From an uncultured Clostridia bacterium (GTDB lineage: Bacteria > Bacillota > Clostridia > Oscillospirales > Acutalibacteraceae), in the NCBI GenBank assembly GCA_937884975.1, contig CAKZZS010000057.1:1-60470 (forward strand): a stretch of 60,470 nucleotides of DNA, in the 5' to 3' direction. The notes beneath the pieces are model-generated. The model saw nothing but the letters and a program-made list of their open reading frames with translations. It had not been told where the DNA came from and searched no databases. This document shows, in pieces, positions 16,897 to 25,508 of this stretch. Both the position numbers and the translations under genes were made by a program. Every line of letters starts with the position of its first letter. Positions within the stretch are counted from its first letter, which is position 1.

Positions 16897-17345
16897 TATT
16901 TTAAATATTTTTGGTACTCTCCTACCGCAAGGGCGTCGCAACGCTCATTTTCGGGGTGTCCGTTGTGACCTTTAATCCAGACGAATTCATATTCGTGCTT
17001 TTCGAGCTCGTCAAGAAGCGTTTCCCACAGGTCGGGATTAAGCGCAGGCTTTTTGTCCGCCTTTCTCCAGCCGTTCTTTCTCCACGAAGCCGCCCAACCC
17101 TTGGAGATACCGTCAACAACATATTTCGAATCGGTACAGATTTCAATTTTACAGCTTCTTTTAAGCGCCTTTAACGCTTCAATTACGGCGGTAAGCTCCA
17201 TACGGTTATTCGTAGTGCTCTCTTCGCCGCCCGAAAGCTCTTTTTCAACGCCCTTACAGCGCAGTATCGCTCCCCAGCCGCCGGGTCCGGGATTTCCCGA
17301 GCAGGCGCCGTCCGTATATATTTTTACAAAATCTTTTTCTCTCAT
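16896..17345 (-). CDS. rnhA: Ribonuclease HI
   Basis: The 149-residue enzyme has all four RNase H1 catalytic acids: Asp12 (YTDGACSGNPG), Glu50 (NNRMELTAV), Asp72 (CTDSKYV) and Asp137 (ERCDALA). It also has the basic handle-like segment GWAASWRKNGWRKADKKP that binds substrate. It degrades RNA in RNA-DNA hybrids, including primers and R-loops. The frame stays open further upstream, but the ATG at 17345 with a GGAG site gives the normal family length. An interspersed repeat abuts its 3' end without altering the coding end noticeably. Confidence 0.96.
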   Translation of the reverse strand: MREKDFVKIYTDGACSGNPGPGGWGAILRCKGVEKELSGGEESTTNNRMELTAVIEALKALKRSCKIEICTDSKYVVDGISKGWAASWRKNGWRKADKKPALNPDLWETLLDELEKHEYEFVWIKGHNGHPENERCDALAVGEYQKYLK

Positions 17346-17461
17346 CTTTTTTCTCCGAAATATATTTGATAAAAGTATATCACAAACAAATAAAAAATCC
17401 AAGAGCAATTGATATTCACCCGTTTTTATGTTAAACTCTATTCGAAACGGAAGTGAAATAA

Positions 17462-18100
17462 ATGGAAAAAACAAAAGGAATTATTTTTGACCTTGACGGA
17501 ACGCTCTGGGATTCGAGCGATAATGTTGTTATAAGCTGGAATATGGTTTTTTACTCTCACAAGGAATTTAATCTTCATATCACAAATAAGGATATGCAGT
17601 CTCTTATGGGGCTTACAATGGAAAACATTATAAAAGCCCTGCTTCCGCAACTGAATGAGGAAGAAAGGCTTAAAATTCTTGAAGAGTGTTGCAGAGTGGA
17701 GAACGACTATCTTGAAAAGCACGGCGGTGTGCTTTTCCCCGATTTGGAGGCTACAATTAAAAAGTTAAGCGAAAAATACAAGCTCTTTATCGTAAGCAAC
17801 TGTCAGAGCGGATATATTGAGTGCTTTTTGAAATACTACGGATTTGAAAAGTATTTCACGGATATTGAATGCTCGGGCAACACGCACCTTCACAAGGGTA
17901 AAAACGTTAAATCAATAATTGAAAGAAACAACCTTTCCGCAGCGGTTTATGTGGGCGACGCGCAGGTTGACCTTGACGCTTCGAGATTTGCCGGGATACC
18001 GTTTATTTACTGCAAATACGGGTTTGGCAAGGTGGATGAGGAGAGAATTGTTATCAATTCACTTCCCGAACTAATTGAAACTGTGGAAAAAGTAATATAG
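17462..18100 (+). CDS. HAD-superfamily phosphatase (phosphoglycolate-phosphatase-like)
   Basis: This 212-residue soluble protein has the four HAD motifs: FDLDGTLWDS (residues 9-18, Asp nucleophile and acid/base), a SNCQSG motif (about 118-123), a Lys near 147, and GDAQVDLDASRFAG (about 163-176). A helical cap is inserted after motif I, as in the phosphoglycolate phosphatase/beta-phosphoglucomutase group. The substrate is not predictable. GGAAGTG precedes the ATG. A GGTTGAGATTC repeat begins at the stop codon. Confidence 0.85.
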   Translation: MEKTKGIIFDLDGTLWDSSDNVVISWNMVFYSHKEFNLHITNKDMQSLMGLTMENIIKALLPQLNEEERLKILEECCRVENDYLEKHGGVLFPDLEATIKKLSEKYKLFIVSNCQSGYIECFLKYYGFEKYFTDIECSGNTHLHKGKNVKSIIERNNLSAAVYVGDAQVDLDASRFAGIPFIYCKYGFGKVDEERIVINSLPELIETVEKVI

Positions 18101-18131
18101 GTTGAGATTCTTCGCTTCGCTCAGAATGACA
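18099..18131. repeat. GGTTGAGATTCTTCGC repeat copy
   Basis: A copy of the interspersed repeat that also occurs at 38, 15068 and 16863. It starts directly at the HAD gene stop codon and ends with CAGAATGACA. Confidence 0.8.
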
Positions 18132-18142
18132 TTTTTATATTT

Positions 18143-18181
18143 AAAAAAGTCCGCACGGGTGCACCCTGCGGACTTCTTTTT
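18143..18181. terminator. Bidirectional terminator
   Basis: AAGTCCGCA pairs with TGCGGACTT, with an inner GGGTGCACCC and A/T runs on both sides. It serves the HAD and the convergent lipid-kinase-like gene. Confidence 0.85.
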
Positions 18182-19105
18182 TTATTCGTTTTCAAGCTCG
18201 TGGTCAAGAATTATTCTGACTGCGTGCTCGGTGCTTGACATGTGAGCCTCCATCATATCGCCGCCGAATTCGCCGTCGAGCGTAAACGCAGTAGGCTTAT
18301 CGAACTCAAAGGTTGCCTCCTTGACGTGACGGATGATAACATTCGGATTATGTATAACGTCCTTTTTAAGCATTGCCATAGCCAGAGCCACAAGCTCTTT
18401 TGGGTTTTTAAACCATTTTACAAGGACAAGCTCGTGAAGTCCATCGTCAAATCTAACGCCGATATTGTGAAGCACGGGCATACCGCCGATACCGTAGGAA
18501 TTTGAAAGAGCGCCGTAAAAATACTTACCCTCAAATTTTTCGCCGTCCGCTTCAACCTTTGCGTAATAGGGCTTCATTCTGAAGAAATCGGGGACAGCCT
18601 GAAGATAGTAAGCCTTATTGCCAATGGCGTTTTTAAGCTTTTGGTTGCACGCATAGGAAATAGCGGTGAAATTACCGAAGCCTGCAACATAAATAAAGTT
18701 TTCACCCTCATATCTGCCCATATCGACGGGTTTCGGAGTGCCGTTTACAATATTTTTAATAGCGGCGTGAACATCCTTCGTGGGGATTTTAAGGGACTTT
18801 GCAAAGTCGTTTGTGGTACCCATGGGAATGTATCCGATAGGCTGGTCCTTGCCGCCCTCCATAACGCCGCAGACAGTTTCCTTTAAGGTTCCGTCGCCGC
18901 CGACGCAGACGATAACGTCATATTCAGCGCCCATTTCCTTTGTAATTGCGTACGCATTTCTATCTTTTTCGGTCAAAACCGTTTTGACCTCATAGCTTGC
19001 TTCTTCAAACGCCACCATCATATCGGCAACATAGTTTTTCGCTTTCTTCTGTCCCGAAACGGGATTTACGATAAGCAAAAGCTTTTTCAAAAGCGTCTCT
19101 TCCAT
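18182..19105 (-). CDS. Diacylglycerol kinase family lipid kinase (YegS/DgkB-like)
   Basis: The 307-residue protein starts with LLIVNPVSGQKKAKN and has the catalytic-domain motif VCVGGDGTLKETV (GGDGT at about 69-73). It continues with IPMGTTNDFAKSL and a C-terminal domain ending in FTLDGEFGG. These are hallmarks of the DAGK/sphingosine-kinase fold. It probably phosphorylates diacylglycerol or a related lipid at the membrane. I chose the ATG at 19105 because GAGGTG precedes it; the open frame upstream runs through hairpin DNA near tRNA-Ala and is not coding. Confidence 0.92.
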   Translation of the reverse strand: MEETLLKKLLLIVNPVSGQKKAKNYVADMMVAFEEASYEVKTVLTEKDRNAYAITKEMGAEYDVIVCVGGDGTLKETVCGVMEGGKDQPIGYIPMGTTNDFAKSLKIPTKDVHAAIKNIVNGTPKPVDMGRYEGENFIYVAGFGNFTAISYACNQKLKNAIGNKAYYLQAVPDFFRMKPYYAKVEADGEKFEGKYFYGALSNSYGIGGMPVLHNIGVRFDDGLHELVLVKWFKNPKELVALAMAMLKKDVIHNPNVIIRHVKEATFEFDKPTAFTLDGEFGGDMMEAHMSSTEHAVRIILDHELENE

Positions 19106-19133
19106 AATAAGCACCTCTTTGCTATTCATAAAT

Positions 19134-19163
19134 AAGCACTCCGACAAAAATGTCGGAATGCTT
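19134..19163 (-). terminator. Hairpin downstream of the tRNA-Ala transcript
   Basis: AAGCACTCCGACA pairs with TGTCGGAATGCTT, with T runs on the minus strand. It lies just after the duplicated tRNA 3' end. Confidence 0.6.
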
Positions 19164-19169
19164 CCAAAA

Positions 19170-19352
19170 TGGAGATAAGCGGGATCGAAGCTTCGCTTCA
19201 TTCGAGCGCTTCGCGCTCCTTCGCAATTATATGTCGGTTGCTCCTCTGCCTTAAGGCAAACCGTCGCAACATCGACTATGCGGTTCGCTCCCGAGATTAT
19301 TTCCATAACGCTCAACAATACATTTTAAATATTTATTGTCAAACGCATAAAG
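19170..19352 (-). repeat. tRNA-Ala-associated hairpin element ending in a 20 bp copy of the tRNA 3' end
   Basis: Reading leftwards from tRNA-Ala, about 163 bases contain several hairpins (GGAGCGAACCGC.., GCCTTAAGGC, GAGCGC/GCGCTC). They end at a perfect 20-base copy (19189-19170) of the tRNA-Ala 3' end, starting at the T-loop TTCGA. The motif TGCGAAGG in this spacer is shared with the tRNA-Gln elements at 33.4 and 33.8 kb. There is no gene in it. Confidence 0.75.
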
Positions 19353-19425
<73 letters not shown>

Positions 19426-19435
19426 AAGCAAAAAA

Positions 19436-19464
19436 ATATTACCACACTTTGGCTGTAAAATCAA
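19436..19464 (-). promoter_or_regulatory. Promoter of tRNA-Ala
   Basis: Reading leftwards, TTGATT (19464-19459) lies 17 bases before TAATAT (19441-19436), about ten bases upstream of the tRNA 5' end. Confidence 0.6.
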
Positions 19465-19541
19465 GTTTTTATGTTATAATTAAAAAAGTTTGTAAGAAAA
19501 TAAAGTTTTTGAAGTCTTATTATTGAAAGCGAGGTGAGAAA

Positions 19542-20039
19542 GTGACGCAGTTTGAAGAGATTTACAGTGAATACTTTGACGATGTATACAACTACATTTA
19601 CCGCCTTTCGGGAAGCAGGGATACAGCCGAAGAAATCACAAGCGAAACGTTTTTCAAAGCGCTTAAGGCAATTGACGGCTTCAAAGGCAATTGCGATATA
19701 AGGGTATGGCTCTGCCAGATAGCCAAAAACAGTTATTACTCTTTTATAAAAAAATCAAAGCGCTCTGCTGAAATTGAATTGTCCGACGCGGAGAATTTTA
19801 CGCAACAGGACGACGGAATTGAAGAACAGGTTATAAAAAACGACGAAGCCGAGCGGATAAGAAGGATTCTTCATCTTATTGACGAACCGTACAAGGAGGT
19901 CTTTATGTGGAGAGTATTTGCCGATATGAGCTTCAAGCAAATCGGCGATATTTTCAAAAAGAGCGACAACTGGGCGTGCGTCACATTTCACCGAGCCAAA
20001 AAAATGATAATTGAAAAACTGGAGGAGGAAACAAAATGA
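19542..20039 (+). CDS. ECF-type RNA polymerase sigma factor
   Basis: The 165-residue protein has sigma region 2 at about residues 1-70 (FDDVYNYIYRLSGSRDTAEE, then ITSETFFKALKAI) and region 4 at about 105-160 (YKEVFMWRVFADMSFKQIGDI). Region 3 is absent, as in ECF factors. It should direct transcription of a small regulon in response to an envelope signal. The start is GTG, preceded by GAGGTGAG. The stop overlaps the start of the next gene, whose zinc-binding N-terminus marks it as the cognate anti-sigma factor. The target promoters are unknown. Confidence 0.93.
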   Translation: MTQFEEIYSEYFDDVYNYIYRLSGSRDTAEEITSETFFKALKAIDGFKGNCDIRVWLCQIAKNSYYSFIKKSKRSAEIELSDAENFTQQDDGIEEQVIKNDEAERIRRILHLIDEPYKEVFMWRVFADMSFKQIGDIFKKSDNWACVTFHRAKKMIIEKLEEETK

Positions 20040-21070
20040 ATAAAGACTGCAGTATTGTAAAGGATTTGCTCGCGCTGTATTCCGAGGATATGGTAAGCGA
20101 GGAAACTGCCCAATTTGTTTCAAATCATCTTAAGGACTGCGAAAGCTGCACAAAGGAATACGAAAACCTTAAAAAAGAGGAAAGCTTTGATTTAAAAAAA
20201 GACATAGCTCCGCTGAAGGATATAAAGAAAAAGATAGTTAAAAAAAGAATTGCAACCGCTTTTCTTTCGGTATTTCTTGTATTGACAGTTCTTATAACGG
20301 GTTATGCGCTTTTGAGCACAAGAGAATATGTAAAATATGACAGCTCGCTAATGACGGTAAATGAAAGAATCAAAGCTGTTTCTATTGAATCTTCAGACGG
20401 TAGTATTGTAGGATATTCCTTCGCCAGTACCTGTCCGCAGGATATTAAACCCAATGAGGATGTTGTGGGAATGTCCTTGATTATATTTGACGAAAGAGTA
20501 ACGGACTGCTCCTATTATTTCACCTATGAGCCTGAAACAGACACCCACTCGGGAACAGACGGCGGCTGGGTTTGCCACATTGAAGCCTGGACCACGCTCT
20601 GGGACAGATTAACCGATGTATTCGGTGAAAAGCTCGGCAAAGACCGCCCTTCGCAAACTCTTTTAATCAAAGGCCATCCCATTTATTCGATTTACTATTC
20701 CCAAAATGACGGACAGGACGAAGTCCATGTACGAGGTTCAAATCAATTTAACGGAGTCGCTTTACCTCGCCTTTCGCTCAATTACTATATTGTTGCCGCG
20801 GCAGGACTTTTTGCGGTATTACTTGTTCTTTTGCTGATATTGCGTAAAAAAGAAAAAATCAGAAAGGCTCTGACTTATTTCTTATTTGTTCCCCTGTCAT
20901 ATATTGTCAGTTCGCTTGCGGTTATGGGCTTTGACGCAACAACCTATTCTTTTATGCGTGACTTTAAACTGATATTATTGGTGGCAATTCTTATTCTCTG
21001 CGTGCTCATTGCAGCTTACAGAATAATATGTGTAAAAAAAGAGATAAAAGAAATAAATAAAAATAATTAA
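20036..21070 (+). CDS. Zinc-binding anti-sigma factor, membrane protein
   Basis: The 344-residue protein starts with an anti-sigma zinc-finger domain (His31, Cys35, Cys38 in HLKDCESC). A membrane segment follows at about 72-93, then an extracytoplasmic domain of about 150 residues, then three more hydrophobic segments near the C-terminus. It overlaps the sigma gene by four bases. By family knowledge the cytoplasmic finger holds the sigma factor inactive until a surface signal releases it. The extracellular domain plus extra membrane segments is larger than in simple RsiW-type proteins, so it may sense its signal directly. Confidence 0.88.
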   Translation: MNKDCSIVKDLLALYSEDMVSEETAQFVSNHLKDCESCTKEYENLKKEESFDLKKDIAPLKDIKKKIVKKRIATAFLSVFLVLTVLITGYALLSTREYVKYDSSLMTVNERIKAVSIESSDGSIVGYSFASTCPQDIKPNEDVVGMSLIIFDERVTDCSYYFTYEPETDTHSGTDGGWVCHIEAWTTLWDRLTDVFGEKLGKDRPSQTLLIKGHPIYSIYYSQNDGQDEVHVRGSNQFNGVALPRLSLNYYIVAAAGLFAVLLVLLLILRKKEKIRKALTYFLFVPLSYIVSSLAVMGFDATTYSFMRDFKLILLVAILILCVLIAAYRIICVKKEIKEINKNN

Positions 21071-21082
21071 CGAATAAAAAAG

Positions 21083-21118
21083 AACGAGCCAAGAAGTAAA
21101 TTCACTTCTTGGTTCGTT
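21083..21118. terminator. Bidirectional terminator
   Basis: AACGAGCCAAGAAGT pairs with ACTTCTTGGTTCGTT (one G-T pair), with A/T flanks. The convergent phosphoesterase gene ends inside the hairpin. Confidence 0.8.
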
Positions 21119-22226
21119 TTATAATTTCTCTGACCGCTAATACAGTTGCGTTTGTTATTAAAGCGTATTTTCCTGCTTTGAACGCCGCCTTTTTCACATC
21201 GTAAACACTCGGTGGAGAAACTGTATAAAGAAAGTCCTTGACGGGTGTAACGGGTTTAAAATCCTTTAAGTCGCGGCAGGTCACGGTGTAGGTTTCATAG
21301 TTTTCAATATCGTTTTCGTCAAAAACAAAAATCCGCACTCCCCTGTCAAGTCCCGGTCCGTATACATTAAAGCCGCAACCCTGGGTATAGCCGAGGTCAA
21401 TGCCGTCAACTTTACCGTGAAAGCTGTTATTATGGTCGTGGCCGAAATACACTCCCAGAACATCGCCCTTTTCTTTAAATGCGGACAGCTCGTGTATGTC
21501 CTTATCCGGCACTGCAGGACTTTCACCCATAAAGCCGTCCTTATTCACCTTGCTAAAATCAAGCTTATAAAATCCTTTGAAATTACGGTATGATTCGACA
21601 GCGCCATTTTCATTTTTCTTAACGGGTTTAAGGAGCGAAAAGACCTCAACTGGAGGAATATGCTGAAAAACAATGCCGGGCAGGCAAAAGCCATTTTCTT
21701 CTTCCTTTTTATCCCGTATCTTTCTGTACCAGTCAAGCTGATTTTCGCCGAGGCTGTCATATCCGCCAATTGAAAGAGAACCGTTTGAATCAAGAAAATA
21801 AAGAATAAGCTTTTCTTTTTTATCGCTTCCCGTAACGGTCAGATAATGATTTGCAGTTCCTTTTATTTCTTCTTCATCATCAAAAGCAAGGCAGTTTTTA
21901 AAGCCTTTATAGAATTCAAGCTGTTCCTTTTTGGAAAAGTCGGGATGCTCATCGTGATTTCCGAAGCAGAAAGTAAACGGAATATTCCTTTTTACGACAG
22001 GCGTAACTGTTTTTGTTACAGCCGTTTTTATTTTTTCCCTTGCGTCACCCGTTTTAAAGTTTATTCCGTAGCCCTTTACCTGGTCGCCCGAAAACACAAC
22101 CAAATCGGGTTTTTCCCTTTCGAGCGCATTTTCAATAAGCTGTAATGTGTCAGGCGAAATCCTGTCCGTATCCTGCACATCGGCTATCTGCATTATTTTA
22201 AATTTTGAGTTTTTAAATGAAAGCAT
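21102..22226 (-). CDS. Metallophosphoesterase
   Basis: This 374-residue soluble protein has the phosphoesterase motifs KIMQIADVQD (residues 10-19), VVFSGDQVKG, FCFGNHDEHPDF, a QHIPP motif and FGHDHNNSFHG. It resembles the cytoplasmic purple-acid-phosphatase-like group of Firmicutes; the substrate is unknown. The ATG at 22226 follows AAAGAGG, whereas an in-frame TTG at 22232 lacks a site. It lies two bases after the zinc-ribbon gene stop and is thus probably co-transcribed with it. This is the second of three phosphoesterases in the window. Confidence 0.85.
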   Translation of the reverse strand: MLSFKNSKFKIMQIADVQDTDRISPDTLQLIENALEREKPDLVVFSGDQVKGYGINFKTGDAREKIKTAVTKTVTPVVKRNIPFTFCFGNHDEHPDFSKKEQLEFYKGFKNCLAFDDEEEIKGTANHYLTVTGSDKKEKLILYFLDSNGSLSIGGYDSLGENQLDWYRKIRDKKEEENGFCLPGIVFQHIPPVEVFSLLKPVKKNENGAVESYRNFKGFYKLDFSKVNKDGFMGESPAVPDKDIHELSAFKEKGDVLGVYFGHDHNNSFHGKVDGIDLGYTQGCGFNVYGPGLDRGVRIFVFDENDIENYETYTVTCRDLKDFKPVTPVKDFLYTVSPPSVYDVKKAAFKAGKYALITNATVLAVREIIKRTKK

Positions 22227-22228
22227 CT

Positions 22229-23125
22229 TCAAGCCTCTTTGATAAGATTAAACAAAGCGTCAATATCTTCAGCGGTTTTTGCGCATATACATATCGAGCA
22301 GACATAACCGTCTTTTTTACAGGTGAACACGCCGATATTCAATGTGCCTGAGTCCTTGTATCTTATAATAACATCTTTTCTCAAAAAGCTTAATTCATTT
22401 GTTGCAACAGCCGTGCCTTTGTCAACAATTGACGAACTGTCAATATTCTCATATTCATCCGTCGCTTTATCGCCCTGAATGTTTTCCGCATAAAAATCAC
22501 CGTATTTTTTCGCATCATACTCGGTTTTTTCAAAAGCGATTTTTACGGTTTCACCGTCATCGTTTTGAGCATAAAACCCGATATCGGCGTCAGGAATTAT
22601 TCTTTCCTCATATTCGTACTCATACTCATATATATCAAATCTTCTCTTAAAGCTTTCAGGCAGGTTCAGACTGAAATTAAGCCAATAATTTTCATAAACG
22701 CCGTATTCAATTTCGCCGGCGGAATAATCCTTTAAAAGATAATATGGGTCTTGCTTGGTCGAAGAATAAGAATCGGAGTTATATTCGTCTGCTTTTTTCT
22801 CGTTTGCGTCCCTGACTCCAAAAATAATCCCAACCGAGAAAACGGCAATAAAGGTAATTATAATAACCACCGTAAGGATTATCGGCAGTTTTTTGCTCGG
22901 TCCTCCCTTTGATAAATAAACCGTATGAGGCGAATCGGGTATAAGAGATTCTTCTTCCTGTTCATATTCGGCATCATATTCCGTAATGTCTTCATCGGTT
23001 TTATGGTAACTGACGGTACTGTAATCCGATTTTTTTGCGTTGCGTTCGGAATCAACCGCAGTTCCGCAATTATTACAGAACCGTTCGTCCTTATCTATGT
23101 TGTTTCCGCAAATCGGGCAACGCAT
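22229..23125 (-). CDS. Zinc-ribbon membrane protein (paralogue A)
   Basis: The 298-residue protein begins with a zinc ribbon (CPICGNNIDKDERFCNNCG, four Cys). A polar linker follows, then one membrane segment (LPIILTVVIIITFIAVFSVGI) and an acidic, Tyr-rich extracytoplasmic domain. The next gene, read first, encodes a clear paralogue with the same order of parts and similar C-terminal domains (a LNDYANFAFEVP-like segment). Zinc ribbons of this type are common in Firmicutes membrane proteins, but what they sense or bind is not known. The start follows AAGGTG. Confidence 0.75.
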   Translation of the reverse strand: MRCPICGNNIDKDERFCNNCGTAVDSERNAKKSDYSTVSYHKTDEDITEYDAEYEQEEESLIPDSPHTVYLSKGGPSKKLPIILTVVIIITFIAVFSVGIIFGVRDANEKKADEYNSDSYSSTKQDPYYLLKDYSAGEIEYGVYENYWLNFSLNLPESFKRRFDIYEYEYEYEERIIPDADIGFYAQNDDGETVKIAFEKTEYDAKKYGDFYAENIQGDKATDEYENIDSSSIVDKGTAVATNELSFLRKDVIIRYKDSGTLNIGVFTCKKDGYVCSICICAKTAEDIDALFNLIKEA

Positions 23126-23162
23126 TAAATCACCTTCTTGATATAGTTTTATTTATTACACC

Positions 23163-24101
23163 TCAGTTATTGTATGAATTGACAAACGTGTCTGCTATCC
23201 TATTATTAAGCTCATTTGAATAAGTGTTAATCTCTATAAAGAACACATAATCGTTTACAGGACAAGCGTATACGTCGACAATTCTTCCGTCATCACAAGA
23301 GACGCTTTGCGTAATAAATTCATAGTTATAAACCTGTTTTTCTTTGGCGTCGGATATTTCGGTGTCAAGCTGTAAATCCGAGAGATAATCTTGTGCGCTG
23401 TTAATGTACTCGTTAAGAAATTCTTTTGCGTCGTCCCCTTCAAAATAACCCGTCAATATATAATCGCCGTCTTCATTTTCAAAGTACAAGTCGGAAATAA
23501 TATCAACATCATAATCATAACTGAACAGCGACTGCTCTTCAAATCCGTCGGGAACCTCAAACGCAAAATTCGCATAATCGTTCAGGTAGTAAGCTCCGTC
23601 AAATCTGCCGTATATATCGTCGGTGAATGAATACTCGTTTTCGTCGTTATTACCCCATTCTTGCTCATAATAGCTGTTCTTATTTCCGCTGTCGGTTTCG
23701 ACGGAATCACTGATTTTGTCAAACAATAACACAAACGCAGGAAAAAAGAAAATAATAATTGCAACTATAACGGCAACAACTCCGCAGCCGCTTTTCTTTT
23801 TTGTATTGGTTTTTACCGCCCTTTTGTTGACATTGCTCGCGGCGTATGCAGCGGAAGGCAAATTGGATACCGGCGGCGAAGCGTACTGCCTGTTCTTATC
23901 AACAAAAGGATTTTCCTTTGTATTATTCTGTCTAACCGTATACGGCGCAGCTTTAGGGATACTCGAAGCATTCGGTCTTGTATCATTATAGCTTCTGTAA
24001 TTTATATTTTTGCCTTTGCATTCGGAATCAACCGCAGTTCCGCAGTCATTACAGTATTTCGCGTCATTGTCAAGATGACTGCCGCAAAACGGACAACGCA
24101 T
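23163..24101 (-). CDS. Zinc-ribbon membrane protein (paralogue B)
   Basis: The 312-residue protein has the zinc ribbon CPFCGSHLDNDAKYCNDCG at its start, a low-complexity linker, a membrane segment (GCGVVAVIVAIIIFFFPAFV) and an acidic extracytoplasmic domain. Both paralogues share the CGTAVDSE motif after the ribbon and a comparable C-terminal domain, so they arose by tandem duplication. The two are 37 bases apart in the same direction. GGGAGG precedes the ATG. No function is assigned. Confidence 0.75.
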   Translation of the reverse strand: MRCPFCGSHLDNDAKYCNDCGTAVDSECKGKNINYRSYNDTRPNASSIPKAAPYTVRQNNTKENPFVDKNRQYASPPVSNLPSAAYAASNVNKRAVKTNTKKKSGCGVVAVIVAIIIFFFPAFVLLFDKISDSVETDSGNKNSYYEQEWGNNDENEYSFTDDIYGRFDGAYYLNDYANFAFEVPDGFEEQSLFSYDYDVDIISDLYFENEDGDYILTGYFEGDDAKEFLNEYINSAQDYLSDLQLDTEISDAKEKQVYNYEFITQSVSCDDGRIVDVYACPVNDYVFFIEINTYSNELNNRIADTFVNSYNN

Positions 24102-24158
24102 ATTTTATTCCTCCCGAATCGGTTTTTAATAATTATAACACAAAGATAAAAGAAAATA

Positions 24159-24188
24159 AAGGAACGGAAAAACATTTCCGTTCCTTTT
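24159..24188 (-). terminator. Terminator of the COG0523 GTPase gene
   Basis: GGAACGGAAA pairs with TTTCCGTTCC across a four-base loop, with T-rich flanks on the minus strand. Confidence 0.75.
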
Positions 24189-24190
24189 GA

Positions 24191-25492
24191 TTATTTAACG
24201 CTTTTGTCAATGCACTCGTCAAGCGCCTTGATAATGGCAGCCTTGTCCATACCCTTTCCGATAAAGACAAGCTTATTTATCCTGTCGCCGTAGACGGGGT
24301 CCCACATAGCCTTGATATCGGGATTCATTTCAAGTATCTGCTGCTTTTCCTTTTCGGGGAAGCAGATAATCCAGCGCCCGTCGTCACGAACGGTCTTCTG
24401 TCTGCCGCTCTGTTCAAAAATATAGGCAATTTCCGGGTTTTCGATTATCCAGAAAAGTCCCTTTGCGCGAATAACCTCTTTGGGGAACTGAAGATTTATA
24501 AAGTTCTCAAACTTGTCCTTATTGAAGGGCTTTACATTCTGATAAACAAAGGTGGATATACCGTATTCCTCCGCCTCGCCCTCATCGTGATGATGGTGGT
24601 GATGATGTCCGTGCTCCTCGTGCTCATCATCGTCATCGTCGTGGTCATGATGGTGGTGCTCGTGTTCATCGTCGTCATCGTCGTGGTCATGATGGTGGTG
24701 CTCGTGCTCATCGTCGTCATCATCGTCATCATGATGGCTCTCGCCGTTTTCGCCCTCTGTCTCCATAGCCTGAAGCCAGCCTGCGGATTCAACTATTTTC
24801 TCGTAGTCAAAGCGGTGAGTGTCAAGCACCTCGCCGACATCAACGCTGCCGAAGGTGGTTTCAATAATTTTTGCCGTCGGCTGAAGCGCCTTGATAACGG
24901 CGATTACATTCGCTTTTTCCTCTTCGGTAACCTCGTCAACCTTATTGAGAATAATGGTTGTGCAGTACTCGATTTGCTGAATAAGGAGGTTTTCAATATC
25001 CTCCTCGTCAAGGTCATCGTTAAGAAGCGCCTTGCCCGACGAAAACTCGTCAGCCATTCTCTTTGCGTCAACTACGGTTGTGATATTGTCAAGATAAACT
25101 ATTCCCGGAATACCGAGGCTCTTGTCAGTGCCGTCAAGCGCGCAGATAGAGCCTGCAATGGGACCGGGTTCACATATACCCGAAGCCTCTATGAGAATAT
25201 AATCGAACTTCCTTGAACGGGCAAGCTCGACTATCTGGTTCATAAGGTCAACCTTAAGCGTACAGCAGATACAGCCGTTTGAAAGCGGAACAAGGCTGTC
25301 GTCCTTCTGGGTGACCGCTCCGCCCTTTTGAATAAGGGAAGCGTCAATATTAACCTCGCCGATATCGTTTACGATAACGGCTACCTTGTAGCCCTGCTGA
25401 TTTGCCAAAATGTGGTTAAGAAGCGTCGTTTTACCCGCTCCGAGATATCCCGTAAGAAGCGAAACGGGAATTCTTTTTCTTTTTGCTAACAT
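24191..25492 (-). CDS. CobW/COG0523 GTPase with His/Asp-rich metal-binding insert
   Basis: The 433-residue GTP-dependent metallochaperone has a Walker A motif (LTGYLGAGKTTLLNH), the family metal motif CICC in LSNGCICCTL, an NKVDE-type guanine motif (ILNKVDEVT), and a C-terminal CobW_C domain. Between the two domains lies an insert of about 50 residues made of Asp/Glu runs and His clusters in roughly 14-residue repeats, a probable zinc, nickel or cobalt store. The ATG at 25492 follows GGAG. It is co-transcribed with the small gene at 25509. Metal identity is unproven; zinc (ZNG1-like) and nickel are both plausible. Confidence 0.92.
   Translation of the reverse strand: MLAKRKRIPVSLLTGYLGAGKTTLLNHILANQQGYKVAVIVNDIGEVNIDASLIQKGGAVTQKDDSLVPLSNGCICCTLKVDLMNQIVELARSRKFDYILIEASGICEPGPIAGSICALDGTDKSLGIPGIVYLDNITTVVDAKRMADEFSSGKALLNDDLDEEDIENLLIQQIEYCTTIILNKVDEVTEEEKANVIAVIKALQPTAKIIETTFGSVDVGEVLDTHRFDYEKIVESAGWLQAMETEGENGESHHDDDDDDDEHEHHHHDHDDDDDEHEHHHHDHDDDDDEHEEHGHHHHHHHDEGEAEEYGISTFVYQNVKPFNKDKFENFINLQFPKEVIRAKGLFWIIENPEIAYIFEQSGRQKTVRDDGRWIICFPEKEKQQILEMNPDIKAMWDPVYGDRINKLVFIGKGMDKAAIIKALDECIDKSVK
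24595..24735 (-). repeat. Imperfect 42-base tandem repeats coding for the His/Asp-rich insert
   Basis: Units of about 42 bases (GTGGTGCTCGTG..TCATCGTCGTC) encode DDDDD-EHE-HHHH-DH blocks. They form the metal-binding insert and are prone to length change. Confidence 0.8.
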
Positions 25493-25508
25493 TCTTTTCA
25501 ACTCCGTT

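Noticed and set aside
19106..19318. N-terminal extension of the lipid-kinase-like gene
   Set aside because: The extension runs through hairpin repeats and the tRNA 3' copy. The ATG at 19105 has a good ribosome site and gives the family start.
24587..25216. 209-codon plus-strand frame opposite the COG0523 GTPase
   Set aside because: It arises from the His/Asp repeat read in reverse (Val/Met runs). The GTPase is complete on the other strand.
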